Shown here: positions 52,216-61,819 of the stretch, piece after piece
Layout of the letters: every line of letters begins with the position of its first letter
Position numbering within the stretch: the stretch's first letter is position 1
Source of the DNA: Lewinellaceae bacterium
Lineage (GTDB): Bacteria > Bacteroidota > Bacteroidia > Chitinophagales > Saprospiraceae
Assembly (NCBI GenBank): GCA_020636445.1
Contig: JACJXV010000006.1
Coordinates: 1-64,000 of the forward strand
DNA: 64,000 bases
Direction of reading: 5' to 3'
The notes under the pieces: generated by a model
Database searches by the model: none
What the model was told of the DNA's origin: nothing
Seen by the model: the letters and a program-made list of their open reading frames with translations, nothing else
Translations under genes and position numbers: made by a program

Positions 52216-53709
52216 CTACAAGTCAGCAAACCACCTATCAACCAACTTCTGCTCGGTATGCACATCCGCTTTATGGAAAAACTCGTTGGTATGTGCGTTA
52301 TAAGCATAATCCTTAGACCACTCAGGGTAGGCCCGAGCCAGTTCTGTCAGCGCATCCATGATATAGCGCACTTCGGTATCAGTCATCACCGGATGAATCG
52401 ACATCCGGATCCAACCCGGTTTATCCGATAAATCTCCCAGGTTAATTTTATCGGTAATGGAATGGGAGTATTCCTGGGATACTTCCAGCAAATAATGACC
52501 ATAAGTGCCCGCACAGGAACAACCACCGCGCATTTGAATTCCAAAACGGTCATTGAGTAGCCGTACTGCTAGGTTGTAGTGCAGGCCCTCGATATAAAAG
52601 GAAATTACCCCTAACCGGTGGCGGTGTTTATCAGCCAGAATATGCAAGTTGGGGATTTGATCCAGCCGGTCCCAAATAATGTCCAACAACTCTTCTTCCC
52701 GCTCCCGAATGCGGTCAACACCCATTTGTTCTTTGAGTTGAATGCACAACGCTACTTTGATGGTTTGCAGAAAAGCAGGGGTTCCTCCGTCTTCCCGGGC
52801 TTCAATCTCATCGATATACTTATGACCGCCCCAGGGGTTAGTCCAGTCAACAGTGCCTCCTCCGGGATTATCAGGGATTCGGTTGGTATATAATTTAGGA
52901 TCAAAGACCAGCACACCAGATGCTCCGGGGCCACCCAAAAATTTATGGGGTGAAAAATACAGGGCATCTAAATGCTGGAGTGGATTCTCCGGCCGCATAT
53001 TGATCGAAATGTAGGGGGCTGAGCAGGCAAAATCGACAAAAATAAGTCCGCCCGCACGATGCATAATTTCGGCCATTTCGTGATAAGGAGTCACCAGCCC
53101 CGTTACATTAGAACAGGATGTTACCGCAGCAATTTTTTGGGATCTATCCTTGTACTTGACTAACAAAGCTTCCAGGTGAGCCAAATCCACCAGGCCTTCG
53201 GGAGTTGGCTTGATCACTTCTACATCTGCCAGGGTTTCCAGCCAGCTCGTCTGATTGGAATGATGTTCCATATGGCTTACAAACACCACCGGGCGTTCGT
53301 GTGCAGGCAATTGCACCAGATCGCGGTGGCGTTCGTGGACCTTCAGCCCCAGGATGCGTTGAAATTTATTAACTACTCCGGTCATTCCCGAATTTGAAGA
53401 AATCAGCACATCCTTGGAACGGGCACCTATATGGCGCTTGATAATGTTCTTGGCTTCGTGGTAAGCCGTTGTCATCGCACTCCCCGTAACCGTAGTCTCG
53501 GTATGGGTATTCCCAACAAAGGGAGCTATGTCGTGCAATAATTTTTCTTCGATTGGCCGGTAAATACGACCACTGGCGGTCCAGTCAGCGTAGATAATTC
53601 GCTGACGCCCGTAAGGCGTTTGGAATTCCTGATCATGTCCTACCACGTTTTCCCGGAATGATGTAAAAAATGACTCCAGGGTTGCGGTCGTAGTTCCTTC
53701 TTTTTTCAT
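52216..53709 (-). CDS. Class V aminotransferase-fold PLP enzyme
   Basis: A 497-residue protein, longer than the usual 400 for cysteine desulfurases. The PLP Lys is in YFSPHKFLGGPGASGVL. It has a Cys-containing loop, QMRGGCSCAGTYG, which resembles desulfurases and isopenicillin-N epimerase-like enzymes. An N-terminal extension (about 1-35) and a C-terminal extension (about 455-497) are extra. It lies 55 bp upstream of the IscS-type gene on the same strand; the two may be related in function. The substrate is unknown. A hairpin precedes its start (see 53735-53772). Confidence 0.85.
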   Translation of the reverse strand: MKKEGTTTATLESFFTSFRENVVGHDQEFQTPYGRQRIIYADWTASGRIYRPIEEKLLHDIAPFVGNTHTETTVTGSAMTTAYHEAKNIIKRHIGARSKDVLISSNSGMTGVVNKFQRILGLKVHERHRDLVQLPAHERPVVFVSHMEHHSNQTSWLETLADVEVIKPTPEGLVDLAHLEALLVKYKDRSQKIAAVTSCSNVTGLVTPYHEMAEIMHRAGGLIFVDFACSAPYISINMRPENPLQHLDALYFSPHKFLGGPGASGVLVFDPKLYTNRIPDNPGGGTVDWTNPWGGHKYIDEIEAREDGGTPAFLQTIKVALCIQLKEQMGVDRIREREEELLDIIWDRLDQIPNLHILADKHRHRLGVISFYIEGLHYNLAVRLLNDRFGIQMRGGCSCAGTYGHYLLEVSQEYSHSITDKINLGDLSDKPGWIRMSIHPVMTDTEVRYIMDALTELARAYPEWSKDYAYNAHTNEFFHKADVHTEQKLVDRWFADL

Positions 53710-53734
53710 TGCACAATCATTTTCCTTTTTTTGC

Positions 53735-53772
53735 CAAATTCCGTGGTCGAGCTAACCAAAACACGGAATTTG
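53735..53772. promoter_or_regulatory. Inverted repeat upstream of class V enzyme
   Basis: CAAATTCCGTG (53735-53745) and CACGGAATTTG (53762-53772) are perfect 11-bp inverted repeats with a 16-bp centre, 25 bp upstream of the ATG at 53709. No T-run follows on the minus strand, so a regulatory site in the leader is more likely than a terminator. Confidence 0.4.
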
Positions 53773-53838
53773 TCAAAAAACCAACATTTTAAAACAAAGC
53801 AGCTTACACAGAACTTATTAAAGATAATGACTTCCGCT

Positions 53839-55212
53839 TTAGACTCCCAGTATTCGGGTAACATCTTGGCGAATCTGCGTTACTAATGCCTGGGCTTCAG
53901 CCAGCGAAGGTGCTTCGGCGTAAATGCGAATGATGGGTTCCGTATTAGATCCACGTAAATGCACCCAGCTGTTGGGGAAATCAATTTTCAACCCATCAAT
54001 AGTGGAAATATCCTCTGCCTGGTAGTGCAGGGCTAATTGCTCCAACAAATAACCAAGCTTGATTTCGGGAGTTAGCGTGATTTTATCCTTGACCATTTGC
54101 CAGTCGGGATACTGCCGGCGTAAATCACTGGCTGAGCCTCCCTTTGTGGCCAACGCACTCAAAAAAAGAACCAGGCCGATCAAGGCATCACGGCCGTAAT
54201 GCAAATCAGGGACAATCACCCCGCCATTGCCTTCTCCGCCGATAACCGCCGAAACTGCTTTCATTTTCTCGACCACATTGACTTCTCCCACTGCACTGGC
54301 AAAATACTGTCCACCATGCTTTTCAGTAACCCAACGTAAGGCGCGGGTTGAAGATAAATTAGAAACGGTATTCCCCGGTCGTTGCTGCAGAATGTAATCG
54401 GCAACAGCAACCAGTGTATACTCTTCCCCAAAAAGGCTTCCATCTTCACAAACGAAAGCCAGGCGGTCGACATCGGGGTCAACGGCAATTCCTAAATCGG
54501 CTTTTGCCGCGACAACGCGCCCAATCAGGTCGGTCAGGTGTTCGGGTAATGGCTCGGGGTTATGAGCAAACTGGCCGGTAGGTTCTCCATTCACCAGCTC
54601 ACAGGTAACACCCAATTCAGCTAATAAAGGAGGGATCGCCAATGCTCCGGTAGAATTTACCGGATCAAGTACAACGTGGAATTTACGCCTCCGGATAGCA
54701 TCAACGTCCACGAGCGGATAAGCCAGGATAGCTGCCCAATGCTGCTGAAAATCGTACTCCGCCAGCTGGTACTTCCCCAACTGATCAATAGTAGCGAAAA
54801 CCATTTCCTGATTGGCCTGGAGTGCCAGTAAGCGGGCGCCGGCCTGCGCAGAAATAAATTCACCCTTTTGGTTTAAAAACTTCAGGGCGTTCCATTCCCG
54901 GGGGTTATGACTAGCCGTAAGGATAATGCCTCCACCCGCATTTTCCTGAACAACCGCCATTTCTACCGTTGGGGTCGTAGACAACCCCAGGTCAATGACG
55001 TCAACCCCCATTGCCAGTAAGGTATTTACAACCAGGCCCTGTACCATAGCTCCGGACAGGCGGGCATCGCGGCCAACTACTACGCGTGCCGGGGCTTCTT
55101 GTTCCAGAAGCAAGGCAGCATAGGCCGCTGTTGCTCCGACAATATCCAGGGGGGTAAGATTATCTCCCGGTTTGCCGCCGATTGTGCCACGGGTGCCCGA
55201 GATCGATTTCAT
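53839..55212 (-). CDS. glmM: Phosphoglucosamine mutase-like phosphohexomutase
   Basis: 457 residues from the ATG at 55212 (MKSISGTRGTIGG), chosen over the 11-codon longer frame. It belongs to the alpha-D-phosphohexomutase family: the phospho-serine loop is TASHNPREWNALKF, the Mg site is VDPDVDRLA, and the sugar-binding loop is GGEGNGGVI. RGSNTEPIIRIYAEA is the phosphate-binding C-terminal motif. It probably converts glucosamine-6-phosphate to the 1-phosphate for UDP-GlcNAc synthesis; other phosphohexomutase substrates cannot be excluded. Confidence 0.85.
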   Translation of the reverse strand: MKSISGTRGTIGGKPGDNLTPLDIVGATAAYAALLLEQEAPARVVVGRDARLSGAMVQGLVVNTLLAMGVDVIDLGLSTTPTVEMAVVQENAGGGIILTASHNPREWNALKFLNQKGEFISAQAGARLLALQANQEMVFATIDQLGKYQLAEYDFQQHWAAILAYPLVDVDAIRRRKFHVVLDPVNSTGALAIPPLLAELGVTCELVNGEPTGQFAHNPEPLPEHLTDLIGRVVAAKADLGIAVDPDVDRLAFVCEDGSLFGEEYTLVAVADYILQQRPGNTVSNLSSTRALRWVTEKHGGQYFASAVGEVNVVEKMKAVSAVIGGEGNGGVIVPDLHYGRDALIGLVLFLSALATKGGSASDLRRQYPDWQMVKDKITLTPEIKLGYLLEQLALHYQAEDISTIDGLKIDFPNSWVHLRGSNTEPIIRIYAEAPSLAEAQALVTQIRQDVTRILGV

Positions 55213-55390
55213 TAGTGCCAAAGTATACCTTGATTTTAGCCTCACAGGCTGTTAAAAGCCAACCTGTTATGAATTTTATTTACTTGATAATCCAACCCTG
55301 TCGAAAACATTGGATTGGTGGTTATCCCAACCACTACGTGATGAGGATATGCGCCGCGAAGGTAAGAAGAAAGATGCGAAGAAACCAAAA

Positions 55391-55840
55391 TTAGGGGAAT
55401 GCCGGCAGCGCAGCAAGTTCGGTCACTTTACCTTCGGTATAATCTAACTGGCAACAAAAATTGTCCCGACCATTCGTCAGGAAAAAATAGGGAACCTGTA
55501 AGGGCAGGTTATACGTAGCCGCCTGTTGAAAAACAGCTGCATTCAGGGAAACTTGAGGCGCCTTGCACTCTACCAACAAAAAGGGTTGTAGCTGCCGATC
55601 GTAAACCAAGATATCGCAGCGTTTCCGGCGGGTATTCACCCTTATCCCACGTTCAATAGCTAATTGTCCTGCAGGAAAATCCAACCCGCGAACCAAATAA
55701 AGCACTGCTAATTGACGGACCCACTCCTCAGGTTGTAATACCAGCCATTTTTTGCGCAAAAAATCAAAGATATAGCGCTTCTCCCCTTCCTTGCGGATAC
55801 GGAGTTCTTCCTGGAAGGCAAGTAAATCAATGGAGAGCAT
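55391..55840 (-). CDS. Orphan HsdR-N-like (PD-(D/E)XK) nuclease domain protein
   Basis: 149 residues from the ATG at 55840; the longer frame to 55912 overlaps the preceding gene. EEWVRQLAVLYLV and the nuclease core RCDILVYD-x6-FLLVECKAP show the catalytic Asp and E-x-K of the PD-(D/E)XK fold, as at the N-terminus of type I restriction subunit R. There is no helicase part and no hsdM or hsdS gene nearby. It is widespread as a stand-alone small protein in Bacteroidota; its role is unknown. It starts just downstream of the Omp28-like gene (8-bp gap). Confidence 0.75.
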   Translation of the reverse strand: MLSIDLLAFQEELRIRKEGEKRYIFDFLRKKWLVLQPEEWVRQLAVLYLVRGLDFPAGQLAIERGIRVNTRRKRCDILVYDRQLQPFLLVECKAPQVSLNAAVFQQAATYNLPLQVPYFFLTNGRDNFCCQLDYTEGKVTELAALPAFP

Positions 55841-55848
55841 TCGCCAAA

Positions 55849-56907
55849 TTAAGGGATTATCAGCGACTGAGAAAGCTGCCCCTCCGTCGTCTGTAACCGA
55901 ACAACATACCAACCCGCGGATAAGGATGTGGTCGGTAAATTAAATTGGTGCTGCCCCGCCCCCAGGTTTCCCTGGTAAATCATTTGCACCGGTTGCCCCA
56001 GTTCATTGAACACTGTAATCTGTGCCCGGTTAAAAGCCTGCGGGTTTACTACGTTAAGCGACACCCCTTCCCGAGAACCATTACCCCGTACCTCCAGGTT
56101 TACACCCAATTTTCGCAGATCCGTCACTGCCGTAGTACCGAAACTAATGTCATCGGTCCAATGCGTATTTACCACTTCGTAACGGACATCTGTCTTCCGC
56201 CAGAGTATGGCCGCAACACGATACTGGTCAGGAGTTGTATTAGCATCCAGGGTTATACTGCCACTAGCCAGTCCAAACCAACCTGCAGACAAAGAACCAT
56301 TCACCAATTGCTTACCAAAAGAGCTTTCCGTAAAGGAAGCACGAAGCACATTGCGATGTTCTACCGCATTGCCGCGATTAGCCTGCTGCTCAATCACTTT
56401 TTCTTCGATCAAGTATAACCCCAGGTAATATTCACCACTGGTTCCCTGGAAAAATTCTGCTTTACCCATCGCCGTCAATACCCGGGTTTCGGGATTAAAT
56501 GTAACCCGTAATCCTGCCTGACCTAGTGGAGCTTTATTATTATTCGCCTGCACACTATCCCGAATAGCCTCATTCATGGCTGCTGTGGCTGTCCCAATCC
56601 TCCGCGTGTTAAAAAAAAACCAGGGCTGACTTACCGCGATTTCCGCGTTTTTCAGCAAATCGGCTGCCGTTTTACTGTACAAACGACTGGTTGTACTGGA
56701 ATGGGCTGCTACGACAAGGGCTTGTTTATCCAGGTCATTCACCATGTTTTTGTATAAATCCCAGGCCTCATCACCACAGATGGGGCACCAGGTGGCCGTT
56801 AATTTGGTCACCATCGGGTGCTGAGATCTTTCCACGGAAATATCCTGCGCATTACTCCGCAAGGAGAAAGCCATGAGTACTAAGGAACACAGTATTATGT
56901 TACGCAT
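55849..56907 (-). CDS. Omp28-like thioredoxin-fold protein with T9SS tail
   Basis: A 352-residue secreted protein with a signal peptide (about 1-20). The early segment TKLTATWCPICGDEAWDLYKNM is a thioredoxin-like CxxC motif, as in Omp28-related proteins of Bacteroidota. A beta-rich middle is followed by a type-A T9SS sorting domain (about 275-352, ending SLIIP). It may act in disulfide chemistry or cargo folding at the cell surface. Two genes downstream on the minus strand follow closely. Confidence 0.82.
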   Translation of the reverse strand: MRNIILCSLVLMAFSLRSNAQDISVERSQHPMVTKLTATWCPICGDEAWDLYKNMVNDLDKQALVVAAHSSTTSRLYSKTAADLLKNAEIAVSQPWFFFNTRRIGTATAAMNEAIRDSVQANNNKAPLGQAGLRVTFNPETRVLTAMGKAEFFQGTSGEYYLGLYLIEEKVIEQQANRGNAVEHRNVLRASFTESSFGKQLVNGSLSAGWFGLASGSITLDANTTPDQYRVAAILWRKTDVRYEVVNTHWTDDISFGTTAVTDLRKLGVNLEVRGNGSREGVSLNVVNPQAFNRAQITVFNELGQPVQMIYQGNLGAGQHQFNLPTTSLSAGWYVVRLQTTEGQLSQSLIIP

Positions 56908-56938
56908 GGTGGTATTTTTTTTTCAAATATCGTAAGAA

Positions 56939-58306
56939 TCAATTATTTGTATAAGAAAAAAACCAATAAGCTTGGGTCTCTGCAGTTATTTTAACACGCT
57001 CATCGAGCCGATGCCCTACTACCCAGCAGATGTTGCCTTTCGCATCCGTCAGCAACCAATTGCGGTCTTTGGTCCAACGGTCGACCTTATTATCTAACCA
57101 GAAATCCTTGACTTTTTTATGCTGCCCGCCCATGCCAAGGGGCTGAAAGGTATCGCCTGCCTGCCAATGCCGGATCCGCAGAGGAAGGGTAACTGCAGAG
57201 GGGTCCAGGCAAGCGATGTGGGGGTCGGTGGGTATCTCCGTGGGAGATCCTTCCTTTAGGGACCATTGTATAGTGCCTCCATCCGGAAGGATTAGCATTC
57301 CCTGGTTTCCGGCAAGCGCAAACTCAGTGGTTTTTTCTTTCTTGGGTTTACTATCCACCAGCAGTACTCCCCGATCCACTAATAACCGATGGGTATTTGT
57401 GAAAAACTGTACTCCGGAATGCCCGACTTTGGCAGCTTGTAAAATGTCTGCTACCTGGGTCCCGGTTACGCCAGTTTCCAATAACCACTGGTATAAAACG
57501 GAGGCGGGTGCTGGCCCTGCCAATACCGCAGAAAGCTGAATGCGCAAGGATCCGTCCGCTGCGGTTTCCCTCACTCCTTTGGCCAGGCTTTCAAGGGCAT
57601 AATCAACAAGTTCGCGAGCCTCACGCCAAAACCCGATGCTGCGTAAAAAGGAGGCGCGAAAAGCTGGATTGAGTTGCTCCAGCACCGGGACTAACTGGTG
57701 CCGGATGAAATTGCGAGTATAAACATCGGTAGCATTGGATGCATCCTCCCTGTATGGGACTGCATATGCCCGCTGGTAAGCCACTAAATCCTCCCGATGC
57801 AGGTTGAGTAAGGGGCGTAGTACCTGCCCGTTGCGATAAGGGATACCACTGAGTCCGGATAACCCGGTCCCTTTACTGAGGTGGTATAGTACGGTTTCCA
57901 TAGTATCGTCCGCATGATGAGCTGTACAAACCCAGGAGAAATGGTGGGTATTACAACAATCCGAAAAAAAAGCGTACCGCAAACGCCGGGCAGCAACCTG
58001 GATGGATTCGCCTGCCTCTTCGGCGAGTTGGGCCGTAGGAAAGGATTTATTAAAGAAAGGAATCTGGCGGGAAGCAGCCCAATCGCGAACCAGGGCTTCG
58101 TCAGCATCAGAAGCAGCCCCTCGCAACTGAAAATTGACATGAGCAACCGCAAAAGACCAGCCACTTTCCGCAAAAAGGTCAGCCATTACCATGGAATCCA
58201 GCCCCCCGCTAATGGCCAGCAGGAACCGGTCAGTAGCAAAATCTACCTGCCCATGCTCCACGAGCACTTGCTGCATCTGCATCAATAAATCTTCCCGGCG
58301 TTTCAT
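56939..58306 (-). CDS. tilS: tRNA(Ile)-lysidine synthase
   Basis: A 455-residue ATP-PPi-loop enzyme that adds lysine to C34 of tRNA-Ile with anticodon CAU so that it reads AUA codons. The signature SGGLDSMVM (about 30-38) and the CTAHHADDTMETVLYHL segment are present, followed by the RNIRHQL-type region and the C-terminal domain (HKKVKDFWLDNKVDRW). Length is normal. It lies 50 bp after the aspartokinase start region on the same strand. Confidence 0.95.
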   Translation of the reverse strand: MKRREDLLMQMQQVLVEHGQVDFATDRFLLAISGGLDSMVMADLFAESGWSFAVAHVNFQLRGAASDADEALVRDWAASRQIPFFNKSFPTAQLAEEAGESIQVAARRLRYAFFSDCCNTHHFSWVCTAHHADDTMETVLYHLSKGTGLSGLSGIPYRNGQVLRPLLNLHREDLVAYQRAYAVPYREDASNATDVYTRNFIRHQLVPVLEQLNPAFRASFLRSIGFWREARELVDYALESLAKGVRETAADGSLRIQLSAVLAGPAPASVLYQWLLETGVTGTQVADILQAAKVGHSGVQFFTNTHRLLVDRGVLLVDSKPKKEKTTEFALAGNQGMLILPDGGTIQWSLKEGSPTEIPTDPHIACLDPSAVTLPLRIRHWQAGDTFQPLGMGGQHKKVKDFWLDNKVDRWTKDRNWLLTDAKGNICWVVGHRLDERVKITAETQAYWFFSYTNN

Positions 58307-58356
58307 AGGCTAAAATTGCAGATTCCTGACCGGAAAGCCAAGCCTGTTCAAAAGCT

Positions 58357-59676
58357 TTACCCTTTTGCCCGCTCCAAGGGCTGCGAACGGCGATTCATGA
58401 GGGGAACATCCTTGACCACCATCTGTACAGTGCGACTCATCCGTTCTTCCAACATAACGATCTTTCCCCGGCGTAAATTTTCCAGTACATCCTGGTGAAA
58501 ATGACGTACGGTGAGCAACTCCAGATTCCGGTCAATGACTACTTTGAACTGTTCCTGGATCAAGGCAGCGAAGCGATCTACCTTATCGTCGATGTCATTG
58601 ACACAGACGTTAAAACTGATCGCGGAGTTTTGCATAGCATTCACCTGCAGGCGCAAGTCAGCAATAATGCTGAACAGGTAGCTCATGTGGTGTTCTGCCA
58701 CAAAGGAAAAGTCGCGCGTAGAAATTTGCAATAAAGCCTGGTCTTTCTCCACTGCAACTATCGGTGGATACGTATCGTCTACATCGTTTCCAATATAAGT
58801 CCCCTCTCCGGCAGGATCAATGAAGGATTTGACGAATAAGGGAATACTCTTGTTTTGCAGGGGCTTAATCGTCTTAGGGTGAATTACCTTAGCCCCAAAA
58901 TAGGTCATCTCAATCGCCTCCCGATAGGAGAGCCGGTCAATTTTGACCACATTTTCAAACAGTCGCGGATCCGCGGTAAGTACACCAGGCACATCCTTCC
59001 AGATCGTCATGCTTTCCGCATCCAGGCAATAGGAGAAAATAGCTGCCGTATAGTCAGAGCCTTCGCGGCCCAGGGTTGTGGTAAAGTTTTCGGTAGTGCT
59101 GGCAATAAACCCTTGGGTAACGACGAAGCCACCGTTTTCAATCATGGGGCGGGCTACTTTGGCGGCCCGTTCTTCCGTTTCATCCCACTGTACCCAGCCT
59201 TCTCTAAAGATATCGTCGGTGAGGATGACATCCCGGGCATCAAGCCACTGGGCCGGCAGATTTACCTGATTGAGATAGGCATGGACAATCCGTGAAGAAA
59301 CGAGCTCTCCTACCCCGATGATCTGGTCATACATGTAATCATAATTCTCGTGCGGGGCTTCGTCCAGTACCCAGTCGACCTCCACAAAGACATCATTCAC
59401 CAGCGCATAGGCATCGTGATCCTTAGGCAGCAACGCATCCATGATCCGGTAATGAGTGGCCTTAACGTCTTCAAGCAACCCACGGGCCGTGCCGTCCTGC
59501 CGGGCATGGGCTTCCACTACCTTCTCCAGTGCATTGGTGGTTTTCCCCATGGCTGACACCACTATAATCAGGTTTTCTTTGCTGAACCCCTGTAAAATAT
59601 TTCCTACGTGCTTGATGGCTTCGGCATCTTTTAAAGACGATCCACCAAACTTGAAAACCTTCACGTTCTTCTTCAT
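58357..59676 (-). CDS. lysC: Aspartate kinase
   Basis: A 439-residue monofunctional aspartokinase that makes aspartyl phosphate for lysine, methionine and threonine synthesis. KVFKFGGSSLKDAEAIKHV starts the kinase domain; LGREGSDYTAAIFSYCLDAESMTIWKDVPGVLTADPR contains the substrate and ATP sites. The C-terminal ACT domains (about 300-430) are the usual feedback site. No other pathway gene is adjacent. Confidence 0.93.
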   Translation of the reverse strand: MKKNVKVFKFGGSSLKDAEAIKHVGNILQGFSKENLIIVVSAMGKTTNALEKVVEAHARQDGTARGLLEDVKATHYRIMDALLPKDHDAYALVNDVFVEVDWVLDEAPHENYDYMYDQIIGVGELVSSRIVHAYLNQVNLPAQWLDARDVILTDDIFREGWVQWDETEERAAKVARPMIENGGFVVTQGFIASTTENFTTTLGREGSDYTAAIFSYCLDAESMTIWKDVPGVLTADPRLFENVVKIDRLSYREAIEMTYFGAKVIHPKTIKPLQNKSIPLFVKSFIDPAGEGTYIGNDVDDTYPPIVAVEKDQALLQISTRDFSFVAEHHMSYLFSIIADLRLQVNAMQNSAISFNVCVNDIDDKVDRFAALIQEQFKVVIDRNLELLTVRHFHQDVLENLRRGKIVMLEERMSRTVQMVVKDVPLMNRRSQPLERAKG

Positions 59677-60151
59677 CCTTATATGTGGTATTCGTTCCTG
59701 GTTATTGGTTACTAGTTACTAGTACTTTGTTAACTATGAATTTAGGGGTTCATATATCCCCCGAAAAAACCTCCCGGATTTTCCTTTGCGCCTGATTATT
59801 CAGCGAAATTTCTCGCAACGACGCAACGAAACATAGCGATGTCGCTTCACGTTTCACAAACCCTTAATTTCAAAATTGACAGGCTACTGGTAACGGATAA
59901 CTTGTTATTGATTTGCTGATCGCTGCTGCCACAGCCTGCGGATTGAGCTATTCACTAACTCTAACGAAGGTTTTTTGTGAACAGCAGCGTCCAAATCGGC
60001 CCCAAAGATAGCATTTCGTCCGATGCCTGCGAAATTGCCAGACGGATTTCCACGCCTGGGCAGCTATGGGACTTTCAATGGGCAAAAATCACTCCATGGC
60101 TAACGCCTAACGCCCGGAAAACTGTACTTTTAACATTCAAAATTACAACAC
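59677..60151. other. Intergenic region between divergent genes
   Basis: A 475-bp gap between lysC and the amidase. It must hold promoters for both. About 59710-59730 has ACTAGTTACTAGTAC-type repeats. No RNA gene or convincing protein is seen; an ORF at 59977-60159 has no supporting motif. Confidence 0.5.
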
Positions 60152-61819
60152 ATGACTAAGCAACTATTTACCAGAAAAACCTTTTCCCTTATAGGTTTGC
60201 TCGCCATTGCCTTTTGCAGTGGTGCCTTTGTCAATCATTTCCTGGCGGATGAAATTACCCGGGCCGATGTGCAATCCGCAGCAAAAATTATCGGGCTTTC
60301 GTTTACTGACAGCGAGATTGACACCTTGCTTTCCGGGTTGGAAGACAATCGCAAAGCCTATGAAAGCAATCGTCAGCAGGATATTCCCAATGCCTGGTCG
60401 CCAGCGCTCCATTTCAATCCGCAGCCCACTGGCTTTGTAATGCCCACGGGCCCTTCCAAAGTTACCTACCGGAAAGCGGGTAAAGTACAGCTCCCCGCCA
60501 ATCGCGATGACCTGGCCTGGTATTCGGTCGCTGAATTAGGCGAGCTGGTACGCACCCGCAAAATTAGCTCCGTGGAACTAACCCAGTTTTTCCTGGAACG
60601 CCTCAAGAAATACGATCCGGTACTGCACTGCGTAATCAGCCTCACCGAGGAGCGAGCGATGGAACAAGCCCGCCGCGCTGATGCCGAAATAAAAGCCGGC
60701 AAGTACCGCGGGCCGCTGCACGGCATACCTTACGGCGCCAAGGACCTCCTGGCCACCAGCACCTATACGACCACCTGGGGGGCGATGCCTTATAAAGACC
60801 AAAAATTCGATTACGATGCCGCGGTCATCCAACGGCTCGAACAAGCGGGCGCGGTACTGGTAGCTAAAACCACCTTAGGCGCGCTGGCGATGGGTGATGT
60901 CTGGTTCGGCGAACGCACCCGCAACCCCTGGGATACCAATAGTGGCTCCAGCGGATCTTCGGCCGGAAGTGCTTCGGCCGTCGCTGCCGGGTTGTTACCC
61001 TTCGCTATTGGCACCGAGACGCTGGGCTCCATCGTTTCCCCCTCTACCGTTTGCGGCACAACGGGCTTACGTCCTACGTTTGGTCGGGTAAGCCGCTACG
61101 GAGCAATGGCCCTGTCGTGGTCGATGGATAAAATTGGCCCCATCACCCGGAATGTGGAAGATTGCGCTATGGTGTTCAACGCCATCTACGGGCCTGATGG
61201 CCGCGACCTTAGTGTGGTGAACGCCCCATTCCGCTACGACGCTAATCAGGACGTAAAAACGATCAAAATCGGGTACCTGAAATCGGATTTTGCCCGCACC
61301 TACCCCTTCAAGCAGCAGGACAGTATTGCCCTGGCCACCCTGCAAAGCCTGGGATACACCCTGATCCCGATCGAACTGCCGCAGATGCCAGACATCAGTG
61401 TAATTCTAACTGCAGAAGCAGGTGCCGCCTTTGATGAACTTACCCGCTCCAATCGCGATGATTTGCTGGTCCGGCAGGACCGCAATGCCTGGCCAACAAC
61501 CTTCCGGGAATCGCGGTTTATCCCCGCAGTGGAATACATTCAGGCGAACCGCCTGCGCACCAAACTCATTGAAGATATGCAGCGCGAGGTTTTCTCCAGG
61601 GTGGATGTATACATCAACCCCTCCTGGGTAGGCTCCAGCCTGCGCATTACGAATTACACCGGTCATCCAGCCGTAGTGCTGCCCAATGGTTTCCGCAATG
61701 GCCGCCCCACCAGTATCACCTTTACCGGGAAATTATACGATGAGGGCACCGTTTTGCGCGTAGCCCGCGCCTACCAGGATGCAACGGATCACCACCGTAA
61801 GCATCCGGAGAATTTTTAA
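60152..61819 (+). CDS. Amidase-signature-family hydrolase, exported
   Basis: A 555-residue protein with an N-terminal hydrophobic signal/anchor (about 10-28). The amidase-signature triad is visible: Lys in GAKDLLATS (about 193), Ser in SGSSGSSAGSASAVAAG (about 270), and Ser in GTETLGSIVSPS (about 290). The family hydrolyses amides or forms the GatA subunit of amidotransferase; the signal and the absence of gatB/gatC nearby favour an exported hydrolase. Substrate unknown. Confidence 0.85.
   Translation: MTKQLFTRKTFSLIGLLAIAFCSGAFVNHFLADEITRADVQSAAKIIGLSFTDSEIDTLLSGLEDNRKAYESNRQQDIPNAWSPALHFNPQPTGFVMPTGPSKVTYRKAGKVQLPANRDDLAWYSVAELGELVRTRKISSVELTQFFLERLKKYDPVLHCVISLTEERAMEQARRADAEIKAGKYRGPLHGIPYGAKDLLATSTYTTTWGAMPYKDQKFDYDAAVIQRLEQAGAVLVAKTTLGALAMGDVWFGERTRNPWDTNSGSSGSSAGSASAVAAGLLPFAIGTETLGSIVSPSTVCGTTGLRPTFGRVSRYGAMALSWSMDKIGPITRNVEDCAMVFNAIYGPDGRDLSVVNAPFRYDANQDVKTIKIGYLKSDFARTYPFKQQDSIALATLQSLGYTLIPIELPQMPDISVILTAEAGAAFDELTRSNRDDLLVRQDRNAWPTTFRESRFIPAVEYIQANRLRTKLIEDMQREVFSRVDVYINPSWVGSSLRITNYTGHPAVVLPNGFRNGRPTSITFTGKLYDEGTVLRVARAYQDATDHHRKHPENF

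Noticed and set aside
55391..55840. Complete restriction-modification or phage-defence island
   Set aside because: Only a single nuclease domain is present, with no methyltransferase, specificity, helicase or integrase gene nearby.
59977..60159. 60-codon ORF before the amidase
   Set aside because: It overlaps the amidase start, has no family motif and no signal.
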